25,252 nt of DNA, from IMG/VR virus record IMGVR_UViG_3300035698_002476, positions 1 to 25,252 of that record. One strand, given 5' to 3'. Made by a program: the position numbers and the translations under genes. Shown piece after piece: positions 14,148 to 21,981 of this stretch (position 1 is its first letter; the number at the start of each line of letters is the position of its first letter). The notes under the pieces are model-generated. The model saw only the letters and a program-made list of their open reading frames with translations. It was not told the DNA's origin and made no database searches. This stretch comes from a virus.

Positions 14148-14674
14148 GTTATGGGCCCGACGCGACGGAGGTCGCGATGCGCGCGTGGGTCGTGGGTTGC
14201 ATCGGCGCGAGCGTGCTCGCGCCGAACCGCATCATCTACGAACAGCAAGACGGTCCTCGCCCTGCGGCGCCGTTTGCAAGTTTGCTCGCATTGGATGATC
14301 CCGAGGTCGGACGCGCCAGTGTGCAGCTGCTCGACATCGCCGCAGGCGTCGACGAGGATGGCGACCCGCTGTTTCAGGAAGCGGCCGAGCAGGATCGCAT
14401 CCTGACGATGCGCGTGACGAGCTACGGCGCGACCGCGCGCAGCATCATCGCTCGCCTCGCGAACCGCTGGCAGCTCGACAGCGAGTCGGAGCGCGCGCGC
14501 GCGTTGGGCCTCGCCATCGTCGCGGTCGGCGCGCCGAGGCGCCAGGCGCAGATCCTGTCGCAGACGACAGAGGATCGTTGGATCGTTGAGCTGCGCGTGC
14601 ATCACATCACGCGCGAAACCGCATCAACCGCTGCCGTCGAAACCGCGACGGGCAGCTATCAAGAGGTGCCCTAA
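14144..14674 (+). CDS. Tail terminator-like / neck protein (LIC_12616-like)
   Basis: The ATG at 14144 overlaps the preceding stop and gives 176 residues. The NRIIYEQQDGPRPAAPFASLLALD segment near residues 28-50 is typical of the phage neck terminator group: a helix, then a strand containing N-Q-x-x-P-x-P. The remainder alternates strands and helices (RILTMRVTSYGATARSIIARLANRW, DRWIVELRVHHITRE), as in tail terminators that cap the tail tube and sheath. It is directly followed by the sheath gene with a 1-base overlap. Confidence 0.75.
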   Translation: MSYGPDATEVAMRAWVVGCIGASVLAPNRIIYEQQDGPRPAAPFASLLALDDPEVGRASVQLLDIAAGVDEDGDPLFQEAAEQDRILTMRVTSYGATARSIIARLANRWQLDSESERARALGLAIVAVGAPRRQAQILSQTTEDRWIVELRVHHITRETASTAAVETATGSYQEVP

Positions 14675-16080
14675 TGGCGAATCAGAATGACGTCATCGAA
14701 ACCACGATCCTGATTGGCGGGACGCCTGTCGGGCGCGCTGGGTTCGGGACGGCGATCGTAGTCGACGACGCGAGCATGACCGAGCGGATTAGATTCTATA
14801 CAACGCCGGGAGCGGTCACAGCAGACCGCCTCGCAGGCGCCATCACGCAAGCGCAAGCTGAGCACCTGACGATCGCATTGACGCAAGCGCGCAAGCCTGC
14901 GCGCGTCGCAGCTGCGCGCGCAGACTTCACATTGACGGCGCAGGTGACAACTGTGACGGTCGGAGGCACGCCAGCAGCTGGCGCCTACACGATCATCATC
15001 AATGGCACGCCGTTTACATTCAGCGCGACCACTGAGACAAACGACGCGATCGCGACCGAGCTGCGCGCGCTCATCAATGCGGGCACGCAACCTGTCACCG
15101 CGTCGGGCGCGACAGCCGCTGTCGTCGTGACGAGCGATTTTGCAGGCACGCCGTTCAGCGCGACGACGAGCACTCCTGTGGGGGCGACGCTGGTTGTCGT
15201 CGTGACGACGGCTAGCGGGAACACTCTCAACGCCGAGCTTGATGCGATCCTGGGCGAGTCTGCGCAGTGGTACGGTCTGCATATGATCGCGCGTGACGCG
15301 GCGTCAATCCTGGCAGCTGCGGCGTGGGCTGAGACGAACGCGAAACTTCACATCGCGCAATCTAGTGACGCCTCGATCATCGCTGCAGGAGCTGGCGACG
15401 TGGCGAGCATCTTGAGCGCTCAGAGTCGTGCATATAGCAAGGTGTACTATTCCGCTGTGGACGCAGCTCCTGTCGCCTTTGGCGCGCTCACGCAGCAGCT
15501 CACAAGCGACCCCGACATCGAACCCGTGCCACCTATCGGGTTGATCCAGATCAGCGGCGTGACGGCGCAGGACAGCGTCATCAGCGAGACGCAGCGAACC
15601 ATCTCTCGCACCAAGAGGGTCGGGTTGTATCTGACGCTGAAGGGCGTGGCGGCGACCGACAGCTCACCGGGCGCGACGCAGATGGCAGACGGTCGGTTTG
15701 TCGACGCGCGCATCGTGGTCGACTGGCTGCGCGAGCGCACCAATGAGAACGTCGCCTCGTTTCTGTTGACGCAGCGCGCGCTCGGGCGGCGCGTCCCCTA
15801 TACCGATAAGGGTTTTCAGCAGATCGGCGCGATCGTGGAGGCGCTGCTAGAACTCGGTATCACTAATGGAAACCTCGAATCTGCGATCGATCCGCTGACG
15901 GATGATGTGATCAGCCCTCGCGTGTTCCTGCCGCTGCGCGCGACGCTGCCTCAAGCCGAGGTCGAGCAGCGGCGAATCACCTTCCAGTTTCAGGCGCTGC
16001 TTGCTGGCGCGGTCGCGCTGGCGCGCCTGCGCGGCGTGCTAACAGACGACCTCGATTTGCTGGCGCAGCTGGCGCCCTGA
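14674..16080 (+). CDS. Contractile tail sheath protein (DUF3383-like)
   Basis: The 468-residue protein follows the DUF3383 type of myophage sheath. N- and C-terminal sheath parts are clear: FYTTPGAVTADRLAG and, near the end, DARIVVDWLRERTNENVASFLLTQ..VPYTDKGFQQI, FLPLRATLPQAEVEQRRITFQFQALLAGAVALARL. A domain of about 90 residues at 88-178 (VTVGGTPAAGAYTIIINGTPF followed by ATELRALINAG and strands) looks inserted and is related to the repeats in the decoration protein. The presence of this gene is the main evidence for a contractile tail. Confidence 0.9.
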   Translation: MANQNDVIETTILIGGTPVGRAGFGTAIVVDDASMTERIRFYTTPGAVTADRLAGAITQAQAEHLTIALTQARKPARVAAARADFTLTAQVTTVTVGGTPAAGAYTIIINGTPFTFSATTETNDAIATELRALINAGTQPVTASGATAAVVVTSDFAGTPFSATTSTPVGATLVVVVTTASGNTLNAELDAILGESAQWYGLHMIARDAASILAAAAWAETNAKLHIAQSSDASIIAAGAGDVASILSAQSRAYSKVYYSAVDAAPVAFGALTQQLTSDPDIEPVPPIGLIQISGVTAQDSVISETQRTISRTKRVGLYLTLKGVAATDSSPGATQMADGRFVDARIVVDWLRERTNENVASFLLTQRALGRRVPYTDKGFQQIGAIVEALLELGITNGNLESAIDPLTDDVISPRVFLPLRATLPQAEVEQRRITFQFQALLAGAVALARLRGVLTDDLDLLAQLAP

Positions 16081-16121
16081 CCTCACGCGCGCGTCGCGCG
16101 CATCGTGTGCTAACACCAAGA

Positions 16122-16149
16122 GCGCGCGCCCTCAAGCTGGGGCGCGCGC
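16122..16149 (+). other. GC hairpin between sheath and tube genes
   Basis: GCGCGCGCCC (16122-16131) pairs with GGGCGCGCGC (16140-16149) around an 8-base loop in the 88-base gap behind the sheath stop. It precedes the ribosome binding site GAGAGGAAG of the tube gene by about 10 bases. As with the other late-operon hairpins, no T-tract follows. Confidence 0.45.
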
Positions 16150-16168
16150 GCATCCATGAGAGGAAGCT

Positions 16169-16591
16169 ATGCTGCAAGCGCTGAACAACATGGGGACGCT
16201 CGCGGTCCTGGTTGACGGGGTGCTGTTGCCCGTCGGGTTTGCTGACGGGAACGCCGTCGAGATCGAGTGGAACGCTCCGCTGTATAGCGACGTGGTAGGC
16301 AGCGACGGGGAGCTGCATCAAAGCACCACGGAGGATCGCACGGGTATGGTTCGCATCAGGCTCAAGAACACCTCGATCGCCTCGCGGCGAATCCTGGACA
16401 GCGTCATCAGCCGCCACGAGCTGGGCTTCACGGCTGTGTCGACGATCATCATCACGATGATCAGCACAGGCGAGAAGTATGTCGCCACAGCTGCGCGCCC
16501 CATGGATCGCCCAAACGCGGCGTTCAGCAGTGAACCCAGCGACCGAGAGTTCACTTTCCGCTGCGGGAAGATCGTCAAGTCGCCTGTCTGA
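16169..16591 (+). CDS. Tail tube protein (DUF3277-like)
   Basis: The 140-residue product lies right after the sheath gene, the usual place of the myophage tube protein. It is beta-rich: LAVLVDGVLLPVGFADGNAVEIEW, then DGELHQSTTEDRTGMVRIRLKNTS and TGEKYVATAARPMDRPNAAFSSEPSDREFTFRCGKI, in line with DUF3277-type tube proteins. GAGAGGAAG is 4-5 bases before the ATG. Confidence 0.85.
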   Translation: MLQALNNMGTLAVLVDGVLLPVGFADGNAVEIEWNAPLYSDVVGSDGELHQSTTEDRTGMVRIRLKNTSIASRRILDSVISRHELGFTAVSTIIITMISTGEKYVATAARPMDRPNAAFSSEPSDREFTFRCGKIVKSPV

Positions 16592-16628
16592 TTAGACCAA
16601 CCCAACAACCCTTTCACCGGAGCACGCA

Positions 16629-17279
16629 ATGACATTTAGGACCGGCCCTGACATCGAAAACCCATCCGCAGAAGCCAAGAATCCGTGGGGGCAACAGACG
16701 ACCTATCGCAAGGTGCTACACGGCGATACCTGGGTCACCTGTATGTGGCCTGCTGGCTATGCCTATGACGTGCTGCCGAAGCTCGTCGCGCTCTCCAGCG
16801 GACCGATCAGCATGGTCGTTGGAGTCGTGCGGTCTATGATGAGCGATGAGGGCGTCATGGCAGGAGACGTCAGCGGCGCAGAGGTGCGTGAGGGCCTGCT
16901 TGCGTTGTCGCGCGAGCTGGTCACGCAAGGCGGGAGCGAGCTGCTGAAAGACCTCCTCCAGAACACGCAGCTCCAGGCAAGCCCTGATAAGCCTGGAGGC
17001 AATGCAGGGCAGCAGTTCGACTTGATGTTTCAGGGCCGCCTCGGCCTCGCGATTGAGTTGGTGATGTGGGTGTTAGAGGTCAACCTGCGCCCTTTAGCGA
17101 GCGTCGGCAGGGGCCATCGCCTCCCCAGCCGACTGATTCAAATGTTCAAGCCGTCGCAGCCCGAATCCAAAACTACGCCTCACAGCTCAACATCGGGCGA
17201 GGCGGACAACACTTCTGGCTCAGAATCGCCAGGGAATGGAAAACGTCCGTCACGACGATCAAGGCGACGTGGACGTTGA
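16629..17279 (+). CDS. Tail assembly chaperone, short (G-like) form
   Basis: The 216-residue zero-frame product starts at an ATG following CACCGGAG. Residues 1-156 (LHGDTWVTCMWPAGYAYDVLPKLVA..., LFDLMFQGRLGLAIELVMWVLEVNLRPL) are the conserved chaperone part that binds the tape measure. After the slippery site the zero frame turns into a Ser/Arg-rich, low-complexity tail (KTTPHSSTSGEADNTSGSES...), which looks like non-selected or lightly selected sequence. Gene position between tube and tape measure matches the G/GT pair of other tailed phages. Confidence 0.85.
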   Translation: MTFRTGPDIENPSAEAKNPWGQQTTYRKVLHGDTWVTCMWPAGYAYDVLPKLVALSSGPISMVVGVVRSMMSDEGVMAGDVSGAEVREGLLALSRELVTQGGSELLKDLLQNTQLQASPDKPGGNAGQQFDLMFQGRLGLAIELVMWVLEVNLRPLASVGRGHRLPSRLIQMFKPSQPESKTTPHSSTSGEADNTSGSESPGNGKRPSRRSRRRGR

Positions 17280-17362
17280 TGGAAGTTCTTGACGCTCACG
17301 AAGTGCTTGACCTAGAGGCGGCAGCGGAGGTCTTTAGCGCACAAGCATCTAAGCGAAGGTGA
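16629..17362 (+). CDS. Tail assembly chaperone, frameshifted (GT-like) fusion
   Basis: A -1 shift at CCCTTTA (17090-17096) joins the first 156 codons to the frame read from 17096 to a stop at 17362, giving about 244 residues. The -1 part contains VQAVAARIQNYASQLNI, GGQHFWLRIAREWKTSVTTIKATWTLMEVLDAHEVLDLEAAAEVF, a helical, well-formed sequence consistent with a T-type domain. The -1 frame is closed by a stop at 17054-17056, so the shift must occur after that, and the site lies in the overlap. The GT form normally makes up a minor fraction and bridges G to the tape measure. Confidence 0.85.
17090..17133 (+). promoter_or_regulatory. Programmed -1 ribosomal frameshift signal
   Basis: CCCTTTA at 17090-17096 fits X_XXY_YYZ in the zero frame (C CCT TTA slipping to CCC TTT). 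Starting 6 bases later, GTCGGC (17103-17108) pairs with GCCGAC (17128-17133) and, past an A-A mismatch, GGGG (17110-17113) pairs with CCCC (17123-17126), loop 9 bases. A Shine-Dalgarno-like AGAGG at 17075-17079 lies 10 bases before the slippery site, the kind of upstream stimulator known for bacterial -1 shifts. Slip site, spacer and stem all fit. Confidence 0.85.
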
Positions 17363-17365
17363 TGA

Positions 17366-19078
17366 ATGTCTGTCCTGCAAAAGCTCATCAGCTCGATTGG
17401 ATTCCAGCCCGATAAAGAGTCGATCAAATTAGTTGATGGCACGCTGGAGAGGATCAAGAAGCAACTGATTACAGTCGCTGCCTTGGCTGCTCCAGCGGTG
17501 TTATTCAAGGCTGGGTTTGATCGACTCAAAGAGGTCGCTCAAACAGCAGACGGCTTCGCCAAGACCGCAAGACAGATTGACATCACCGCCGAGTCTTTAC
17601 AGGAGCTGAATTACGCCGCAGGTCTAAGCGGTGTGAAACAAGAGCAGGTCGTCGCTGCAATCAGCGGAACCACGAAGGCAGTGCGAGAGGCGCGCACGGG
17701 CAACGTGGAAATGGCGAAGTCGTTTATGCAGGTGGGCTTGAGCGCTGGCAAGCTCGCCAAGATGAAACCCGAGGAGAGGTTCGAGGCGATTGGCTTGGCG
17801 CTGCGCAACATCAAGGAGGATGGCAAGCGCGCGGTCTTGACGTCCAAGCTGCTCGGCGGCGACGGGCAAAAATTTGCCTCATTCTTTGCAGCTGGCGCCG
17901 AAGGCATTGCCAAGATGAAACAAGAGGCGCGCGACTTCGGCCTCATCATCCCAGAAGACGCGACCGTCAAAGCGGAGGCGTTCAATGACTCACTAGATAG
18001 GATCACCAAGCAGGCTAAAGCTCTTGGTGATCAATTCATGTTAAGTCTGTTACCAGCAATCCAACCGCTGTTAGATGACCTCACGAAATGGCTTGCTAGC
18101 GACTCAAAAGACTTTCAATCCTTTCTCAAACAATCGAGCATCAATGTTCAGCAATTCATCAAAGCCGTTCATGGCGGACTGTCTGACATAAGAGACTTTA
18201 CTAAATCAATGGGTGGGCTTGGTAGGACGATGGAATTCTTTGCTGTCGTCGTTGGATCTTTCGTCGCAGGCGGCGCTCTAATCAAGCTCGTCAAGGGCGC
18301 GCGCATGCTCACGATGGCAAACCTAAAGCTCGCGATGTCGACGGCAGCCGCTGCCGCGCCTTATCTGCTGATGGGCCTGCTGATCGGATTCATCATCTTC
18401 GCGCTGGAGGATCTTTACACCTGGCTTGAGGGTGGAGATTCATACTTCACGGACGCGTTCGGGCCAGCGAATCAGGAGAGTTTGAAAAAGGTTCAAGACG
18501 GGCTGCTGGTAGTGGCCGCGCTCGTGGCGATGGTCGCGCTTGCCTTCGCATCGGTGCCGCTGTTGATCGTGCTGTTGATCGCCATGCTGATCGCGCTGAT
18601 CGCCTATTGGGATGAGGTCAGCGCGACGATGTCCGAGTTCGTAGATGTCGCCGGCGCCGAGATCGGCAACCTGGCGCAGGACATCTGGCTGTGGTTGACC
18701 GGAGCGTTTAAGCGGTTCGGTACTTGGGTTTCCAAATTCTGGGATGACCTCATTGAGGGGCTGGCAAAGAAGCTGCAGAGGGTCGTGAAGCCTGCGCTTG
18801 ACGCCTATGAGAAGGTGAGCGGCTTCGCCTCGAAGGCAACCAGCACGGTGACAGGGTTGTTTAGCAACGGGCGCACAGCTGCGACGGACGCGCTCGCCGC
18901 GACCGCGCGCACGCAGAACGGCGCGCCGCGCCAGGAAGTGAAGATCAACGCGATCAACATCGAGGCCTCAAGCGTGCTCACGCCTGAGGAGCTTCAGCAA
19001 AGCGTTTCAAGCGGCGTCACAGACGCAATGCTTCGGGAAGGGCAGCGTAACTTCAGCGCGCGCGCGACGGGCACCTAA
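17366..19078 (+). CDS. Tail tape measure protein
   Basis: The 570-residue protein starts three bases after the chaperone. It is helix-rich, with ELNYAAGLSGVKQEQVVAAISGTTKAVREA... (a segment often seen at the N-terminus of TMPs), a repeated-looking hydrophobic centre with likely membrane segments at about 333-350 and 379-412, and a C-terminal amphipathic part. The N-terminal two thirds is Lys-rich. TMP length usually scales with tail length, so a short contractile tail is suggested. Part of it (about 17980-18290) is noticeably more AT-rich than the rest, hinting at mosaic origin. Confidence 0.88.
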   Translation: MSVLQKLISSIGFQPDKESIKLVDGTLERIKKQLITVAALAAPAVLFKAGFDRLKEVAQTADGFAKTARQIDITAESLQELNYAAGLSGVKQEQVVAAISGTTKAVREARTGNVEMAKSFMQVGLSAGKLAKMKPEERFEAIGLALRNIKEDGKRAVLTSKLLGGDGQKFASFFAAGAEGIAKMKQEARDFGLIIPEDATVKAEAFNDSLDRITKQAKALGDQFMLSLLPAIQPLLDDLTKWLASDSKDFQSFLKQSSINVQQFIKAVHGGLSDIRDFTKSMGGLGRTMEFFAVVVGSFVAGGALIKLVKGARMLTMANLKLAMSTAAAAAPYLLMGLLIGFIIFALEDLYTWLEGGDSYFTDAFGPANQESLKKVQDGLLVVAALVAMVALAFASVPLLIVLLIAMLIALIAYWDEVSATMSEFVDVAGAEIGNLAQDIWLWLTGAFKRFGTWVSKFWDDLIEGLAKKLQRVVKPALDAYEKVSGFASKATSTVTGLFSNGRTAATDALAATARTQNGAPRQEVKINAINIEASSVLTPEELQQSVSSGVTDAMLREGQRNFSARATGT

Positions 19079-19090
19079 CAGGAGGTTGGT

Positions 19091-19654
19091 GTGGTCTTTA
19101 TCTTTGATGAGAACGGTCTGCTGTGCGAGGGCGTGGGATTGTCTGAGACGCCTAGCATCAATGCGACTATCACGGCTCACCCCCGTGAGGTCGGCGTGCC
19201 AGTGACAGACAATGCGCAGCCAGAGGCTCGACGATTGTCCCTACTCCTAGGCGTGAGCGATTCGCCACAACAGGGCGAGCAACGCGCTGGGCGCGCGCAG
19301 GGGGCTTATGACGCGCTGGAAGCTGCTGTCGAACGCAGCGCGACGCTGACCATCATCAGCGTCAAACGCAACTATGTAGGATCTCTAATCGCCTCCGTCA
19401 GCGAGCCGCGCGCAAGCGGCAGCGGTGGAGGCACCGATATACCGATCGACCTGGAGCGCATCACTGACGTCAGCTCGGTGACGACGCAGGTCGACCCCAG
19501 CATCTTGGCCTCAGTCTTGCGCAGCTCCGGTAAGGGGAAGCCTAACACTCAAGGGGCGGACAAGGGGGCGAACGGGAAGCAGCAAAAGGCGGGACGGCGC
19601 GCGCTGCTCAAGAGTTTCCTTCAGGGCGCCCCCGAGAAACCCGCAGCACCCTAG
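19091..19654 (+). CDS. Baseplate protein, Dit-like N-terminal domain
   Basis: A GTG start with AGGAGG 5 bases upstream gives 187 residues. The sequence ATITAHPREVGVPVTDNAQPEARRLSLLLGVSD, then GRAQGAYDALEAAVERSATLTIISVKRNYVGSLIASVSEPRAS, has the pattern of the Dit-like baseplate or distal-tail N-terminal domain found after tape measures. The Lys/Gly-rich C-terminal 50 residues look flexible. Its likely role is linking tail tube and baseplate hub. Assignment is from pattern and order. Confidence 0.65.
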   Translation: MVFIFDENGLLCEGVGLSETPSINATITAHPREVGVPVTDNAQPEARRLSLLLGVSDSPQQGEQRAGRAQGAYDALEAAVERSATLTIISVKRNYVGSLIASVSEPRASGSGGGTDIPIDLERITDVSSVTTQVDPSILASVLRSSGKGKPNTQGADKGANGKQQKAGRRALLKSFLQGAPEKPAAP

Positions 19655-19666
19655 GAGGTAAACGAC

Positions 19667-20044
19667 ATGCCCAGAATCATCCCACTAGACCCTGAGCTGT
19701 TGAGCTATCAAAGGCGCCTCGCTGTCGCAGGCGCCGAGCTTGTCTTTGATGTCGAGTGGCGCGAGCGCGCGCGCGCCTGGTGGATAACGATCCGCGACAG
19801 CGCGGAGGAGGCGATCTTGGGGCCGCGTCGGGTGACCCTCAACTGGAGTCTCAACCTGCGCAAGGTCGATCCTCGCCTACCTGATGGGCAACTCATGATT
19901 GTGCGGATCGGCGCGAGCGATGCCGAGCCCGACGTCAGCGAGCTGGGCGAGGAGGTTGAGCTTCAGTTCTGGTCGGCTGAGGAGGTCGCCGCGCTCACAG
20001 CGCCTGTCGACGACGGCATCGCGCGCGTGAGGTTCCCCGTATGA
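19667..20044 (+). CDS. Baseplate plug-like protein
   Basis: The 125-residue product has a strong AGGAGG upstream and contains ELVFDVEWRERARAWWITIRDSAEEAILGPRRVTLNWSLN, with the aromatic and Arg pattern typical of phage baseplate plug (DUF6983-like) proteins. These lie between Dit-like and hub genes in many contractile phages. It overlaps the hub gene by 4 bases. The exact family is inferred. Confidence 0.7.
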   Translation: MPRIIPLDPELLSYQRRLAVAGAELVFDVEWRERARAWWITIRDSAEEAILGPRRVTLNWSLNLRKVDPRLPDGQLMIVRIGASDAEPDVSELGEEVELQFWSAEEVAALTAPVDDGIARVRFPV

Positions 20045-20862
20045 CTCGGCAGTTTAAGCGCGTCGTGCGCGTCATCGTGGGCGCTCCAGGCAAAGAGGGG
20101 CGCATCATCGAGGGGTTGCGCATCAGCTTCGAGGTGATTAAGCAGGACGGCTTCGCTCTTAACTCCGCGAAGATCAAGATCTATAACGCCACCGACGACA
20201 CGATCGCGGTGGCGTCAACGCGTGATGCAGCCATTCAACTGATCGCAGGATACCGCGAGCAGGTCGGGTTGATCTTCCTCGGCACAGTGACGCGCGTCAC
20301 CGCCTCGCGCGACGGCTCAGATCGCATTGTGGAGATTGAGTCTGCCGACGGATTCGCCAACTTAGGCAAGCCAGCGGCGTTGACGATCAAAGGCGGCTCC
20401 TCCCTCAAGGATTCGTTCGGTCCGCTCGCTGGCATCGCAGGTCAAGCGCTCGACCTCGCAGGCATCAACCCTGACGAGCAGCTACAGGCGCCGCGCGGCG
20501 TCACTTTGGCAGGTCCGGTCTATGGGCAGATCAACAGAATCGCGCGCCTGAATCGCCTCGACTGGACGATCGAAGACGATCGGATCGTTGTCGTGAGGCG
20601 AGGCGAGTCGACCCGCCTACCTGCTCTACTCATCACGCCGAACACCGGTTTGATTGGGTCGCCCAAGCCGGGCGAAGCGCGCCGCGTCGAGCTGAGGATG
20701 CTGCTGAATCCTGACGCGCGCCTGCGTCGAATCATCCAACTGGAGGCACGCGACATCAATGGATGGTTTCTGACGCGCCGCATCAAACATCTAGGCGACT
20801 CAGGCTTTGCGAGTGATTATTACACCGAGCTTGAGGCCTCAATCATCAGGAACCCACGATGA
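20041..20862 (+). CDS. Baseplate hub protein (gp27/gpD-like)
   Basis: The 273-residue protein follows a plug-like gene and precedes the spike. It has the pattern of a T4 gp27-like or Mu-like hub: IEGLRISFEVIKQDGFALNSAKIKIYNATDDTI, a VGLIFLGTVTRVTASRDGSDRIVEIESADGF strand pair, then YGQINRIARLNRLDWTIEDDRIVVVRRGE and LITPNTGLIGSPKP. Trimers of such a hub hold the spike. It overlaps the next gene by 4 bases. Confidence 0.78.
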   Translation: MTRQFKRVVRVIVGAPGKEGRIIEGLRISFEVIKQDGFALNSAKIKIYNATDDTIAVASTRDAAIQLIAGYREQVGLIFLGTVTRVTASRDGSDRIVEIESADGFANLGKPAALTIKGGSSLKDSFGPLAGIAGQALDLAGINPDEQLQAPRGVTLAGPVYGQINRIARLNRLDWTIEDDRIVVVRRGESTRLPALLITPNTGLIGSPKPGEARRVELRMLLNPDARLRRIIQLEARDINGWFLTRRIKHLGDSGFASDYYTELEASIIRNPR

Positions 20863-21560
20863 GAACACCGCAGTTATCAGAGGTCATTGAGGCGGGTGCC
20901 CTAACCGTTTTTGCTGAGCGGGGCCAGTCGATGCCTGCGCGCGTCATCACCTATGATCGCTTGACGCAGCGCGCGCAGGTGCAGCCAGCGATCAGCATCG
21001 CGCGCGGCGACCTCGATGGCGACGGTTTGATCGACTTCACCGAGCTACCTGTCGTCGACGATGTCCCTGTCATCTGGCCGCGCGGCGGCGGATTCAGCCT
21101 GCATCTGCCGCTTGGGCCTGGGGATTGGGTTCTGCTCATCATCGCCTCCAGATCGCTCGACGATTGGATGGCGCGCGGGGAGACGGGCGTTGAGCCCGCC
21201 GACCTGCGTCTGGGCGCGCTTCAGGACGCCATCGCGATCCCTGGGATGTTCCCGAACCCCGAGCCGCTGTCAGCAGATGCAGCGCGCGCAGGCGAGGCGG
21301 TCTTGAGCACGTCAAGTGGCAACGCGCAGGTGCGCTTGAGCGCGGCAGGTGTGGCGACCATCACGGCGCCCGAGGTCCGCTTAGGAGGTCCAAGCGCGAC
21401 GCTCTACGTCGCGCTTGGCGCGCCCGTGGTCTCGAACCTCAGCGACATCGCGGTCGCACTCGCGGAGATCAGCGTGCAACTTATCGCGCTTGGGCAGACC
21501 GGCGTCGTGCCTCCCTATACGCCGAGCGCCGTCAGCGCGACCAAGACAAAGGCTGAATGA
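20859..21560 (+). CDS. Baseplate spike protein (Gp138-like N-terminal domain)
   Basis: The 233-residue protein has an OB-like N-terminal domain (MPARVITYDRLTQRAQVQPAISI, PVVDDVPVIWPRGGGFSLHLPLGPGDWVLLIIASRSLDDW), the hallmark of Gp138-type baseplate spikes. A short beta-rich stalk follows (QVRLSAAGVATITAPEVRLGGPSATLYVAL). No HxH iron-binding tip motif is seen, so it is either a simple spike base or a small tip. It starts 4 bases inside the hub gene. Confidence 0.8.
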   Translation: MRTPQLSEVIEAGALTVFAERGQSMPARVITYDRLTQRAQVQPAISIARGDLDGDGLIDFTELPVVDDVPVIWPRGGGFSLHLPLGPGDWVLLIIASRSLDDWMARGETGVEPADLRLGALQDAIAIPGMFPNPEPLSADAARAGEAVLSTSSGNAQVRLSAAGVATITAPEVRLGGPSATLYVALGAPVVSNLSDIAVALAEISVQLIALGQTGVVPPYTPSAVSATKTKAE

Positions 21561-21980
21561 ATGCGCGACATTAGACTAGCTGATGATGGCGACCTGCAGC
21601 TGTTCGGCGGCGACGCCGTGACGACAGCTCCAGGTCTTGACGATACGGCGCAGGCGATCCGCGTCATCCTCGCGACGCAGCGCGGCGAATACACGCTCGA
21701 CCTCGCCGCTGGCGTGCCATGGCGTGAGCAGGTGTTGGGCAAGCCGCGCCGCGCAGAACTGATCGCCGCACTGCTTGCGAGCATCGTGTCGACCGCGCCC
21801 GGCGTGATTCGGGTTGAGCGCAGCGTCGGGCAGATCGACCGCGCATCGCGCCTCTACACAGGAGACATGATCATCCTCGTGCGCGCAGCAGATGATGCCG
21901 TGCTGCGCGCAGCCGCTGCGCTGCAAGAGGACGCTGACGGGACCATGGCGCTGCTCTTGGCGCCCACAGGAGGTTATTGA
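21561..21980 (+). CDS. Baseplate wedge protein (T4 gp25 / gp46-like)
   Basis: The 139-residue product starts at the base after the spike stop and reads MRDIRLADDGDLQLFGGDAVTTAPGLDDTAQAIRVILATQRGEYTLDLAAGVPWREQVLGKP. That is the GPW/gp25 lysozyme-like wedge fold seen in myophages, with the family's acidic pocket and GVPW segment. It forms part of the wedge with the J-like protein that follows. Confidence 0.88.
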   Translation: MRDIRLADDGDLQLFGGDAVTTAPGLDDTAQAIRVILATQRGEYTLDLAAGVPWREQVLGKPRRAELIAALLASIVSTAPGVIRVERSVGQIDRASRLYTGDMIILVRAADDAVLRAAAALQEDADGTMALLLAPTGGY

Positions 21981-21981
21981 T

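Noticed and set aside
17066-17362. Independent GTG-started gene overlapping the chaperone
   Set aside because: No good ribosome site is present and the frame relation, slippery heptamer and hairpin explain it as the -1 part of the chaperone fusion.
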